Positions 8,201 through 17,968 are shown, counted from the stretch's first letter. The stretch: DNA of 24,841 bases from Candidatus Omnitrophota bacterium (GCA_028717105.1 JAQUOM010000012.1:1-24841); one strand, 5' to 3'. The notes: a model not told the origin generated them from the sequence alone. Translations and numbers: made by a program.

Positions 8201-8305
8201 ATCCTTAGGTTCTTTTTTTTGGGACAGCGCTGCTGCGGGATCCTCTTATCCCTTTACGTACGGGCCTGCAGATCAGCGTGCTGTTTGTGCCCTCAACGAT
8301 GAGGG
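8191..8305 (-). promoter_or_regulatory. ANTAR-target-like antiterminator leader of gltB
   Basis: Two hairpins have six-nucleotide loops with A at position 1 and G at position 4, the hallmark of ANTAR protein targets. P1 pairs 8305-8301 with 8294-8290: CCCUC, loop AUCGUU, GAGGG. P2 pairs 8204-8201 with 8194-8191: GGAU, loop AAAGAC, GUCC, with one U-G pair. The loop and 3' arm of P2 are exactly the ten bases of the terminator 5' arm, so P2 and terminator exclude each other. Between P1 and P2 lies a bulged helix (8284-8222) formed by ACAGC, GCUG and CUGC pairing with GCAG, CAGC and GCUGU, capped by GGGAU, loop AAGAGG, AUCCC. P1 and P2 are farther apart than in classical ANTAR targets. No leader peptide is visible. 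A GAF-ANTAR protein is encoded at 21373-22068. Confidence 0.55.
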
Positions 8306-8329
8306 TCTTGTCTTTTTAAGCTATATAAA

Positions 8330-8358
8330 AAGATACCACAAGCAGAGGCCCATGTCAA
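8330..8358 (-). promoter_or_regulatory. gltB promoter
   Basis: Minus strand: a perfect -35 TTGACA (8353-8358), a 17-bp spacer and -10 TATCTT (8330-8335, 4 of 6). It lies just after the stop of the phosphoribosyltransferase gene. Predicted start is near 8323, giving a 5' leader of about 219 nt that contains the P1/P2 hairpins and the terminator. Confidence 0.65.
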
Positions 8359-8375
8359 TACGCGGGACATCGCGC

Positions 8376-9029
8376 TCAGGCATCAGGCCCGAGCCCGCCC
8401 TGGCCCCTTTTTTTGAGGAACGCGGCCACTTCTTCATCCGGGACATCCTGCCAATGACGATAGACCTGGGCCACGGCCTGGAAAAAAGCCGGCGTCTCCA
8501 AAACCACGGCCTCGTCCGCGAGGCGCACCATCTCGCGGACAGTGTCCGGTCCGGCCACGGGAGAAGCCACGACGACCTTTGCAGCCTTTTGATTGCGGCA
8601 AAGTTTGATAGAAGCCCTCATTGTCGATCCCATGGCGATCCCGTCATCCACGAGGAGGATCGTCCTGCCTTCAAGGGGAGGCAAGGGCTTGCCTGCACGA
8701 AACACGCGGACCCTCCGCCCGATCTCATCGATCTGTCGCCGCTTGATCTCTTCGATCTCACCCTTCGAAAGCCAGCCCAGGGCGTCTTCAAAGATAAACG
8801 TGCTGCCGTCCTCGGCAATGGCCCCAAAACCGGCCTCCGGGTTATCCGGATAAGGAAGCTTCCGGGAGACGACCGGAAACAACGGCAGCTCCAGATGCTC
8901 GGCCACATAAAACCCCACCTCCACCCCGCCCCGGGGAATAGCCAAAACCATGGCATCCGTGCCCTTGAATTTTTCAAGGGCGGCCGCAAGCTTTTTTCCG
9001 GCGTCTTTTCTGTCGGTGAACATATTCAA
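8376..9029 (-). CDS. Phosphoribosyltransferase-like protein
   Basis: Stand-alone type I phosphoribosyltransferase fold of 217 aa, of the widely found but poorly characterised group starting near FTDRKDAGKKLAAAL. The PRPP-binding motif is ILLVDDGIAMGSTMRASI, with the two acidic residues followed by the small-residue loop. AIPRGGVEVGFYVAEHL earlier is the pyrophosphate-binding-loop region typical of this group. The base substrate cannot be read from the sequence, and members have been assigned different roles. The first ATG (MNMF) is used; a second ATG lies two codons on, and neither has a clear Shine-Dalgarno. It ends 18 bp before the gltB -35, so it is probably a separate transcript from gltB. 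Confidence 0.75.
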   Translation of the reverse strand: MNMFTDRKDAGKKLAAALEKFKGTDAMVLAIPRGGVEVGFYVAEHLELPLFPVVSRKLPYPDNPEAGFGAIAEDGSTFIFEDALGWLSKGEIEEIKRRQIDEIGRRVRVFRAGKPLPPLEGRTILLVDDGIAMGSTMRASIKLCRNQKAAKVVVASPVAGPDTVREMVRLADEAVVLETPAFFQAVAQVYRHWQDVPDEEVAAFLKKRGQGGLGPDA

Positions 9030-9045
9030 GTCAGCGAGCGAAGCT

Positions 9046-9076
9046 CCGCCGGCAGGAGCCGGCGGTTTCTTTTTTT
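9046..9076 (+). terminator. Terminator-like hairpin pointing against the local genes
   Basis: CCGCCGG, loop CAGGAG, CCGGCGG (9046-9065) is a perfect 7-bp GC stem followed on the plus strand by TTTCTTTTTTT. No plus-strand gene precedes it. On the minus strand it forms a hairpin in the phosphoribosyltransferase leader, ending 17 nt before its ATG. It may stop antisense transcription or shape that 5' UTR. Confidence 0.5.
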
Positions 9077-9191
9077 GGGTGTATAGCGAAATCCTTCACC
9101 GTCCCGTTATGCGGGGCGGATGCAGGTCCAACGCGTTGTTTTTAAGGAAAAAACAAAAAGGATGTTGTTAACTCATGCCCGCGTTGACATG

Positions 9192-10835
9192 TCAGAAAGA
9201 GGAATCGTCGAAGAATTGTTCCTTGTTTTCGTAGATGTATTGCAGGACTTCAAGTTCCTGCCTGTCAAACCAGATACCTTCGCAAAAAACGCACCGGTCG
9301 ATCTCCACAGGGTAAGAATAGACAAAAAACTGACGGCGCATCTTGCGGCCGCATTGGGGACAATCCAGAAACCAGGCATTCGCGGCCTTTTGTCTGTAGA
9401 GGCCGTCGATGCGCTTGTCCCGCTCGCGGATGGTCATCTGGCCCAGCCGTATGGTCTCCTCGTCGAATGTCTTATCACGCCGGATCAGAAGGCGCGAAAC
9501 CTTCCTGCCGGGAGCAAAGACGCCTTCGCAATGGGAGCATTTCAAAACAGGGACTCCTTCATAGAATAGCTCTTCGAGCGACGTACGACAATGAGGACAA
9601 GCCAGGTCTTTCCCGGATGCCTTATTTTTTGCTTCAGGGGAAAATAGAGGCATCAGCACCTTGTCCTCGTAGGCATGGATGACTTTCTCTGCGCCCTCGG
9701 GACGCACCCACATCTCCGGGGCCATGCCGGCGATCTTGCTCAATTCCTCAAGCCCGAAGGGGCCGCGCCACTCCTGGTCCATAAAAACGCTCCAGGACCT
9801 CGGGCCTTCCTTCTGCGCCTCTTTGAATTCCGCCTGGGCCACGGGCGAGACCCACCGGAATTTTTTGAGATTGTCTTCCAGCGTCTTTTTGTCCAGATGG
9901 GCCATCTCGGTCAAAATACGGATCCGATCGCCGATCGGCGGATGGGTGGAAAACACATCGGAAAACAAGCCTTGATGTTCATCAAGGCGGGAAAGATTGG
10001 GATTGATGATAAAAATGGACTCCAGGCGTTCTCCGGCGGCGCCGCTCCCCCTCCAGTTCGTCGATATCAGCGAGAGGGCCTCGGCCAGGCTCAGCGGATT
10101 ACGCGTCAGGCGCACGGAAACGGCGTCCGCCCTGTATTCTTTCTGGCGGGAAATAAAATAGCGCAGAAGCATGCTTAAAAATCTCATGAAAAACACGATC
10201 AGAAACAGAACGAGGACCAAAACGCCGCCGCGGCCGCGCGATCTCTGCATGCCTATCTTCAGGCGCGAGAACATTTCGTCATAGAGTTCCGCCAGCGCGC
10301 AGGTCACCGTTGTCGAAAGGCAGTCGCCGCCGGCAATATGGCCTGCCTCGTGTCCAACGACCGCCTCAAGTTGCGCGCGGTTAAGGCGCGTCAGGAGCCC
10401 TTCCGTCACGCCGATGACAGCCTGCCCCTGAAAATCCTCCAGGGCAAAAGCATTCAGGCTCACCGATGGAATGACCATCCCCTGGATGCGCCGCCCGCCG
10501 ATAGCGACACTCACTTCATCAATGATATTCTGCAGCCCCTTGTGGTAGACGTCGCGCTCGTCGAGCTCGATGGCGCCGATCGACAAAGACAGCTTTTCGA
10601 TCAAGTGGGACGTCGAGGTCGCCCAATGGAGGAGCGCCACAAAAAAAGCGACCCCCAGCACCGCCGCCGTCGCCGTACCGCTCGGCCAGGCGAATCCGTC
10701 CCTCTGGAAGAAGGAATGACGCACAATGACCAGCAAAAGATACGCAGTGAGAAAATAGAAAAGGATAACAAAGAAAAAAAGGAGACCCAAGAGCCGGGTC
10801 TTTTTTTCTTCGATATCGATGAAGGAAAAAGGCAT
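9192..10835 (-). CDS. Membrane M48 (HtpX-like) metalloprotease with GYF-like and zinc-ribbon domains
   Basis: Zinc protease of 547 aa. Two N-terminal membrane segments (about 15-40 and 58-75) precede the catalytic domain: HEAGH at 162-166, with Glu163 as catalytic base, and the third zinc ligand Glu233 in KEYRADA. Further hydrophobic helices lie near 205-230. After the protease domain comes a GYF_2-like segment (about 345-400, SWSVFMDQEWRGPFGLEEL). Two TFIIB-type zinc ribbons follow: CPHC...CSHCEGVF (about 409-435) and CPQC...CVFCEGIWFDRQEL (about 489-525). The protease-LemA pairing is common in bacteria; the C-terminal additions are less usual and suggest substrate or partner binding. It lies 81 bp after lemA with no terminator between, so they are likely one operon. 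Substrates are unknown; membrane-protein quality control is an inference from HtpX. Confidence 0.88.
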   Translation of the reverse strand: MPFSFIDIEEKKTRLLGLLFFFVILFYFLTAYLLLVIVRHSFFQRDGFAWPSGTATAAVLGVAFFVALLHWATSTSHLIEKLSLSIGAIELDERDVYHKGLQNIIDEVSVAIGGRRIQGMVIPSVSLNAFALEDFQGQAVIGVTEGLLTRLNRAQLEAVVGHEAGHIAGGDCLSTTVTCALAELYDEMFSRLKIGMQRSRGRGGVLVLVLFLIVFFMRFLSMLLRYFISRQKEYRADAVSVRLTRNPLSLAEALSLISTNWRGSGAAGERLESIFIINPNLSRLDEHQGLFSDVFSTHPPIGDRIRILTEMAHLDKKTLEDNLKKFRWVSPVAQAEFKEAQKEGPRSWSVFMDQEWRGPFGLEELSKIAGMAPEMWVRPEGAEKVIHAYEDKVLMPLFSPEAKNKASGKDLACPHCRTSLEELFYEGVPVLKCSHCEGVFAPGRKVSRLLIRRDKTFDEETIRLGQMTIRERDKRIDGLYRQKAANAWFLDCPQCGRKMRRQFFVYSYPVEIDRCVFCEGIWFDRQELEVLQYIYENKEQFFDDSSF

Positions 10836-10916
10836 AAGGACAGGCCGCCTGTTATCAGTGACCAGCCGCCGGTAAAATGTTTCAACGGGCGTCCCGGTCG
10901 AGGTATCGTCTGGCGG

Positions 10917-11489
10917 CTAGAATTTCACCTGGGGGGCCTCGCGCTGCGCTTGATCGCCAATCTCAAAAAAGTCGCGCTTGGTAAACCCGGCGGCCGCGGC
11001 CACCATGTTCGTCGGAACAACCTGGATCAGGGTATTATAGCGCCCCGTTTCGTCATTGTAATACTGGCGGGCGAACGAGATCTTGTTCTCGGTCGATGTC
11101 AATTCTTCCTGGAGCGAAAGAACATTCTGGTTGGCCTTCAGGTCCGGATACCGTTCGACGACGGCAAACAGGGAACGCAGGGTCTCGGTGAGAAAATTCT
11201 CAGCCTGGGACTTGTCCTTGATGCTGGAGGCATCGATCGCCTGGGTCCTGGCCTTGATGACGCGCTCCAGGGTATCTTTCTCGTGAGCCATGTATCCCTT
11301 GACCGACTCGACAAGGTTCGGGATCAGGTCGTGACGGCGCTTGAGCTGGACGTCGATCTGCGACCAGGCGTTGTCCACGCGGACCTTCATGCGGACAAGG
11401 GAATTGTAAGCGAAGAAAAACCAGAAAAGCAGCAAAAGAGCAAGAGCCAACAGCGCGATCAGGATACCTGCCAACATATGAACCCCCAT
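10917..11489 (-). CDS. lemA: LemA family protein
   Basis: Membrane-anchored coiled-coil protein of 190 aa. One strongly hydrophobic segment (about 6-26) is followed by the LemA signature NSLVRMKVRVDNAWSQIDVQL, RRHDLIPNLVESVKGY, NENxL-like ANQNVLSLQEELTSTENKISFARQYYND, and the C-terminal NTLIQVVPTNMVA...F. The biochemical role of the family is not settled; it often sits beside M48 proteases, as here. Two in-frame ATGs compete: the first (used) has no clear Shine-Dalgarno, while the second, four codons on (11477), has GGGGG upstream. The difference only affects the residues before the membrane anchor. Confidence 0.9.
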   Translation of the reverse strand: MGVHMLAGILIALLALALLLLFWFFFAYNSLVRMKVRVDNAWSQIDVQLKRRHDLIPNLVESVKGYMAHEKDTLERVIKARTQAIDASSIKDKSQAENFLTETLRSLFAVVERYPDLKANQNVLSLQEELTSTENKISFARQYYNDETGRYNTLIQVVPTNMVAAAAGFTKRDFFEIGDQAQREAPQVKF

Positions 11490-11522
11490 GTTAAAACACT
11501 TATCAAGGCGCTTAATGAATCT

Positions 11523-11549
11523 CCCCGTGCTTTAGCACGGGGTTTCTTT
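11523..11549 (+). terminator. Perfect hairpin between glgC and lemA
   Basis: CCCCGTGC, loop TTTA, GCACGGGG (11523-11542) is a perfect 8-bp stem. On the plus strand TTTCTTT follows, giving a terminator shape against the direction of the genes. On the minus strand it is followed by AGATTC, so it could only work as a U-poor terminator or processing hairpin between glgC and lemA. Confidence 0.5.
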
Positions 11550-11637
11550 CCTAAGATGACCCCCGCATCGTAAGATACCGGAAAAATTTATTGCCCTCCG
11601 GCTGCCTGGTAAGCCAACACATGCCCCGGAAGGCCTA

Positions 11638-12891
11638 TCAGATAACCGTTCCATCCGGGATCGTGGCATTTTTATAAACGATCACAATACCGTCCCTGAT
11701 CATATGGTGCTGCGCTTCGTGGTCCTGAATGCCCCGTTCGTTCGTGATCCTGACGTTCCGGCCGACCCTGGCGTTCTTGTCGAGGATCGCGTGGCGCACG
11801 ACACTTCCGTCCCCGATGCCGATAGCGACAGCCCCTCTCTTGCGATGGCGGATCTCTTCCCGGGTCTCGTAATAATCCGCGCCCATGATGATGGAATCCT
11901 CGATCGTCGTGTTGTCGCCGATCTTGGAACGAAGGCCGATAATGGAATTTTTGATCGCGGCGGCGCCGATCAGGGAACCGTCGGAAACGATGCTGTTCTC
12001 TATATGGGCCTGGGCGTATTTGGCCGGCGGCAGGGACCGGGAACGCGTATAGATGGGCCACTCTTCATCAAAAAGGTCCAGCGGCGCGTCGGGGCTCGTC
12101 AAGAGCAGGTTTTCGGAATAGAAAGACGTGATGGTCCCGATGTCGCGCCAATAGCCTTCAAACTCATACGCGTAGACGTCTTTTTCCGCTATCGCCTCCG
12201 GGATGACCTCTTTTCCGAAATCCGCCTTCCGGCTGGTTGAAAGCAATTCCTGCAGCGTCTCCTTATTGAAAAAATAGATCCCCATGGAACAGAGGTATTT
12301 TTCGGCACCGCCGCGGCGGACAGCCAGATGCTTGACCAGGCCCTCCGAAGAAGGTTTCTCGACGAATTCACGAACCTTTGAAGTCCCGTCTATTCCCATG
12401 ATCCCGAAGGCTGAAACATCCCGCGAATCCGCCAGGTTGCAGGCCACGGTCACCTGCGCCTTTTTTTGGATATGGAACTCATAGAAGGCGCGCAGGTCCA
12501 TTTTGTAAAGCTGGTCTCCGGAAAGAATACAAATATACTTGATCTTGGGGTTGCTGAAATGCTTAAGTGTCTTGCGGACGGCATCCGCCGGCCCCTCAAA
12601 CCAATCCGTCCGGTCCATCGTCTGGTCCGCGGCAATCACCTCGATAAACCCGTGCGAATACGCCTCGAATTTATACGTGCGCGAAATGTGCTTGTTAAGG
12701 GACTCGGAATTGAACTGGGTGAGGATCTTGATCATGTTGAGGCCGGAATTGAGGCAATTGCTGATGGGGATGTCGATCAGGCGGTATTTGCCGAAGAGAG
12801 GGACGGCGGGCTTGGCCCTGTCTTTAGTCAAAGGGTAGAGGCGCGTTCCCCTGCCTCCGCCGAGAATGACGCATAGGACATCATTGATCAT
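11638..12891 (-). CDS. glgC: Glucose-1-phosphate adenylyltransferase
   Basis: Makes ADP-glucose from ATP and glucose 1-phosphate, the committed step of bacterial glycogen synthesis. At 417 aa it has normal length. The N-terminal nucleotidyltransferase signature is LGGGRGTRLYPLTKDRAKPAVP (about 10-31). It is followed by RLIDIPISNCLNSG, WFEGPADAVRK, the metal-binding ILSGDQLYKMD, FVEKP and YWRDIGTI. The C-terminus is a left-handed beta helix with hexapeptide-like repeats (ENSIVSDGSLIGAAAIKNSIIGLRS and on). The ATG has AGAGG a few bases upstream and follows pgi after 21 bp, so pgi and glgC form a hexose-phosphate/glycogen pair. No glycogen synthase is visible in the window. Confidence 0.95.
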   Translation of the reverse strand: MINDVLCVILGGGRGTRLYPLTKDRAKPAVPLFGKYRLIDIPISNCLNSGLNMIKILTQFNSESLNKHISRTYKFEAYSHGFIEVIAADQTMDRTDWFEGPADAVRKTLKHFSNPKIKYICILSGDQLYKMDLRAFYEFHIQKKAQVTVACNLADSRDVSAFGIMGIDGTSKVREFVEKPSSEGLVKHLAVRRGGAEKYLCSMGIYFFNKETLQELLSTSRKADFGKEVIPEAIAEKDVYAYEFEGYWRDIGTITSFYSENLLLTSPDAPLDLFDEEWPIYTRSRSLPPAKYAQAHIENSIVSDGSLIGAAAIKNSIIGLRSKIGDNTTIEDSIIMGADYYETREEIRHRKRGAVAIGIGDGSVVRHAILDKNARVGRNVRITNERGIQDHEAQHHMIRDGIVIVYKNATIPDGTVI

Positions 12892-12912
12892 GACGACCTC
12901 TTCAAACGCTTT

Positions 12913-14385
12913 TTAGAGGACAAATTTAACCTGGCGCCGGACCGGGCGCTTTTCGATCATCTCCGCGACTGCTTGCGGAACGCCGGGCTTCTTGAGCTTA
13001 TGATACATGTAATTCTTGTAGCTTTCCACACCCGGCTGGTCGAAGGCATTGATGTTTAAAAGCTCGCCTTCGAAAGCCGTCGCCATCTCAAAGAAATACA
13101 AAAGGCCTCCCCACGTCCACGGGGAGATCTGCGAAAGCGTGATCGTGCAATTCGGCCTGTTGGCCGCCGTCAGGGCCCACTCCGTCGCTTCCTGGGCCAA
13201 GCCCAACAGTTCCGAAAACTTTTTCTCCGAAAGAAGGCCTTTCCCCTGCGGGACAGCCACGTCGTCCGCAAAGGCCTGCACGCGGATCATCGTCACGGTC
13301 TTGTCGTTGCGTCCTTCGACGTTATTCTGCTGGATGGAGTGCAGGTCGGTCGTGCCGCGGGCAGGCACGGGCGTACGCCCCGCATTGATCGCCCGGCGCC
13401 GATCGGCCTCCCAGGACTCGCTGTTGTCTTCAAGTTTCTTCATGCGCCGGGCGTATTTTTTTCCCAGGCTTTCGGCCAAAAGCTGGCAATACCAGTCGGC
13501 CGTAGACTTCAAAAGCTCGGCAAAAGGCATAAAGATGACGATGGGCTTGCCTTTTTTAAGGCACGCCAGGTAATGCAGGGCCGCATACATATAGGCGGGA
13601 TTCTTGTAAAGATCGGGCGAAGAGCACCGGCGGGCCATGGCCTGGGCGCCGGCGAACACCTCCTGGATATCGATGCCCGCAATCGCCAGATGCAGAAGCC
13701 CCATGTTGAATTCGGAGAACCGGCCGCCGACGCCGGGCAAGAGCGGCAGGGCGCGAAAACTCAAAGGGTCTTTTTCCTGCTCCTGACGGACTTTTTGGCG
13801 CAAGGTCCCGGACTTCGGGTCTGTGATCGCAATGACCTGCCGGCCGTAATGGGCGCCGACGCCAGCCCGAAGCCACTCCTCGACGACATCGAAGGCCGCC
13901 TTGGTCTCCGTCGTCTCGCCGGACTTGGAAATCACGATGACGAACGTCTTTTTCGGATCAAGGTTGCGCAACAAAACAGACAAAGGCGCAGGATCGAGAT
14001 TATTGCCTTCGAAATAGATACGGCTGCGCTTCTGGCGCTCCGGAAGGAATTCGTTATAATACGGCGCACATAACGCCTCCTGCGCGGACTTCAAGCCCAA
14101 ATAGGAACCGCCGATCCCCAGAGACAGGACGTTTTCATACTGGCGGCCGATCTCGTCGCCGAGTTTCTGGATCTCTTCGACGACCTTCTTGTCCTGGAAA
14201 GGCAGCATCAGCCACTCCAGGTTCAGGCGCAAACGGCTTATCGGATTCTCGGACACGGAACGGAAATGCCTGTGGCACTTTTCCACGGACGGCCCCAGGC
14301 GCCTGAGCTCGGCCTCCGTCACGCCGTCGCGGTTTCCCACGTTAAAACTCATCATGTTGTTAAAATCGAACTTGATATCTTGCAC
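12913..14385 (-). CDS. pgi: Glucose-6-phosphate isomerase
   Basis: Interconverts glucose 6-phosphate and fructose 6-phosphate. Length is 490 aa. Sugar-phosphate-binding SIS signatures are visible: LGIGGSYLGLKSAQEAL near residue 90 and VISKSGETTETKAAF near 155. The active-site segments GRFSEFNMGLLHLAIAG, DLHSIQQNNVEGRNDK and NAFDQPGVESYKNYM follow. The start is a GTG, chosen because GGGGAGG lies 8 nt upstream and the residues MQDIKFDFNNMM follow; the next ATGs, ten codons on, have no ribosome site. The upstream glnN terminator (14438-14532) separates it from the nitrogen genes, so it should have its own promoter in the 50-bp gap. I could not identify a convincing one. Confidence 0.95.
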   Translation of the reverse strand: MQDIKFDFNNMMSFNVGNRDGVTEAELRRLGPSVEKCHRHFRSVSENPISRLRLNLEWLMLPFQDKKVVEEIQKLGDEIGRQYENVLSLGIGGSYLGLKSAQEALCAPYYNEFLPERQKRSRIYFEGNNLDPAPLSVLLRNLDPKKTFVIVISKSGETTETKAAFDVVEEWLRAGVGAHYGRQVIAITDPKSGTLRQKVRQEQEKDPLSFRALPLLPGVGGRFSEFNMGLLHLAIAGIDIQEVFAGAQAMARRCSSPDLYKNPAYMYAALHYLACLKKGKPIVIFMPFAELLKSTADWYCQLLAESLGKKYARRMKKLEDNSESWEADRRRAINAGRTPVPARGTTDLHSIQQNNVEGRNDKTVTMIRVQAFADDVAVPQGKGLLSEKKFSELLGLAQEATEWALTAANRPNCTITLSQISPWTWGGLLYFFEMATAFEGELLNINAFDQPGVESYKNYMYHKLKKPGVPQAVAEMIEKRPVRRQVKFVL

Positions 14386-14437
14386 GCTAGATTCCTCCCC
14401 GCGCCTTCTCTCTCATGAATGCTTCACTTCGGGAATG

Positions 14438-14532
14438 AAAAACAAAAAGATAGAAAACAGAAACACAAAACCACAAAAACATAAAACCGTTTTAATTTTT
14501 TGTAAGTTTATCTGATTTCTATTCTCTATCTT
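14438..14532 (-). terminator. glnN terminator within a long AT-rich palindrome
   Basis: Minus strand: an outer stem of 16 bp with two mismatches pairs 14531-14516 with 14463-14448. A concentric inner arm pair of 15 bp with two mismatches is centred at 14488. The hairpin is followed by TTTTTGTTTTT (14448-14438). It closes the glnN transcript 9 nt after its stop. The whole 84-bp element is nearly symmetric. Confidence 0.75.
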
Positions 14533-14540
14533 CGACGCCC

Positions 14541-16733
<2,193 letters not shown>

Positions 16734-16747
16734 CTTGCTTCTCCTTA

Positions 16748-16800
16748 ATCCCGCCTTTAGGCGGAATAAAATCCTCCCTTGAAGGAGTAAAGTTTATTCC
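16748..16800 (-). promoter_or_regulatory. Two mutually exclusive hairpins in the glnN leader
   Basis: Minus strand. The upstream hairpin pairs GGAATAAA (16800-16793) with TTTATTCC (16770-16763), with an inner CTCC/GGAG stem (16786-16783 with 16777-16774). The downstream hairpin pairs ATTCCGCC (16767-16760) with GGCGGGAT (16755-16748) around the loop TAAA, with one U-G pair. One nt (T) separates it from the AAGGAG ribosome site (16746-16741). The two share 16763-16767, so only one can form fully. The downstream hairpin matches one in front of lrp (18489-18507). Confidence 0.6.
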
Positions 16801-16807
16801 AGATTTT

Positions 16808-17968
16808 TCATATCTCATCCATGAACTCTTCCATGCGGTCCATGGCTTCTTTCAGTTTGTCAAACCCCGTTGCGAACGATATCCGGATGTGCCCGTCATA
16901 TTCCGGACCAAAGGCCGTGCCGGGGACGACAGCGACCTTTTTCTCTTTCAAAAGACGGGAAGCAAAATCCATCGCGTTCATCTTCGTCTTTTTGACCGAC
17001 GGGAAGACATAAAACGTCCCTTGGGGCTTATGGCACGACAACCCCATTCCGTTGAGCCGGTCCACGACGAACTCGCGCCGCCTCTGATATTCCCGCTTCA
17101 TCTCCTCGACGGGCTTGCGCGTGCCGATGACCGCTTCGCACGCCGCCATCTGGGACATAATCGGGACACACATGATCGTATACTGATGGATCTTCGTCAT
17201 GGCCGCGATCACCTCTTTGGGACCGCAGGCATAACCTACGCGCCAACCGGTCATGGCGTAGGCCTTCGAAAAACCGTTCAGATACAGCGTACGTTCCCGG
17301 GCACCGGGAAGCGTCGCAAAAGGCGTGTGAGAAAAGTCGTAGGTCAATTCGTCATACACTTCATCGGAAATGACGAACACACCATGCCTTTCCAGCACGC
17401 GGTTGATCGCGGAAAGTTCTTTTTTCGTATAAGAAACACCCGTCGGATTACAGGGATAATTGAAGACCATGGCTTTCGTGCCGGGCGTGATCGCCTGACG
17501 GAGCATCTCGGGCGTCACCTTAAAACCGTTATCCGGCCTTAAAATGATCCTGTGGACATCCGCGCCGGCCAATTCCGCGATCGGCGCGTAAGAAACATAA
17601 CCGGGAGAGCAAACAATGACCCCGTCCCCCGGGTTGATCAGGGCGCGCAAGGCCAGGTCCATAGCTTCGCTGACGCCGATCGTAATGAGGATCTCCTCAT
17701 CCACGTCATAATGAAGGCCAAAACGTTTTTTTAAATCCTGCGTGATATAGGTCCTCAGCTTGACCAGCCCTTTATTGGACGTGTAAGATGTGTAGCCCTC
17801 CTCGATAGAATAGATGGCGCTCTCCCGGATATGCCAGGGCGTGACAAAATCCGGTTCCCCAACGCCGAGGGAAATCACATCCTTCATCCCCAAAACGAGG
17901 TCGAAAAACACCCGTATTCCCGACGGGGGCATCTGTTCAACTTTGTGAGAAATCATTGTTTTTTTCAT
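16808..17968 (-). CDS. Class I/II pyridoxal-phosphate aminotransferase
   Basis: Fold-type I aminotransferase of 386 aa, of the AspC/PatA-like subfamily. The PLP lysine is Lys235 in NGFSKAYAMTGWRVGY. Other signatures are SLGVGEPDF, YTSNKGLVKLR, GVSEAMDLALRAL, FNYPCNPTGVSYTKKEL, SDEVYDELTYD and the C-terminal HIRISFATGFDKLKEAMDRM, with the carboxylate-binding Arg in RISF. The amino donor and acceptor cannot be fixed by eye; the subfamily covers aspartate, aromatic and alanine types. The ATG lies 19 bp after the Lrp-type gene, over a perfect 12-bp palindrome CTATCCGGATAG (17970-17981), with no good ribosome site, which suggests coupling to the regulator's translation. The Lrp-aminotransferase pair is a recurrent arrangement in bacteria and archaea. 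Confidence 0.92.
   Translation of the reverse strand: MKKTMISHKVEQMPPSGIRVFFDLVLGMKDVISLGVGEPDFVTPWHIRESAIYSIEEGYTSYTSNKGLVKLRTYITQDLKKRFGLHYDVDEEILITIGVSEAMDLALRALINPGDGVIVCSPGYVSYAPIAELAGADVHRIILRPDNGFKVTPEMLRQAITPGTKAMVFNYPCNPTGVSYTKKELSAINRVLERHGVFVISDEVYDELTYDFSHTPFATLPGARERTLYLNGFSKAYAMTGWRVGYACGPKEVIAAMTKIHQYTIMCVPIMSQMAACEAVIGTRKPVEEMKREYQRRREFVVDRLNGMGLSCHKPQGTFYVFPSVKKTKMNAMDFASRLLKEKKVAVVPGTAFGPEYDGHIRISFATGFDKLKEAMDRMEEFMDEI

Noticed and set aside
8222..8318. 6S RNA, SRP RNA or a glutamine (glnA-type) riboswitch in the gltB leader region.
   Set aside because: The rod-like fold invites these ideas, but I find none of the conserved segments of these classes; the hexaloop/terminator arrangement explains more.
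9129..9138. Palindrome CAACGCGTTG in the M48-phosphoribosyltransferase gap.
   Set aside because: Ten bases without promoter context or a second copy of clear meaning; chance is likely.
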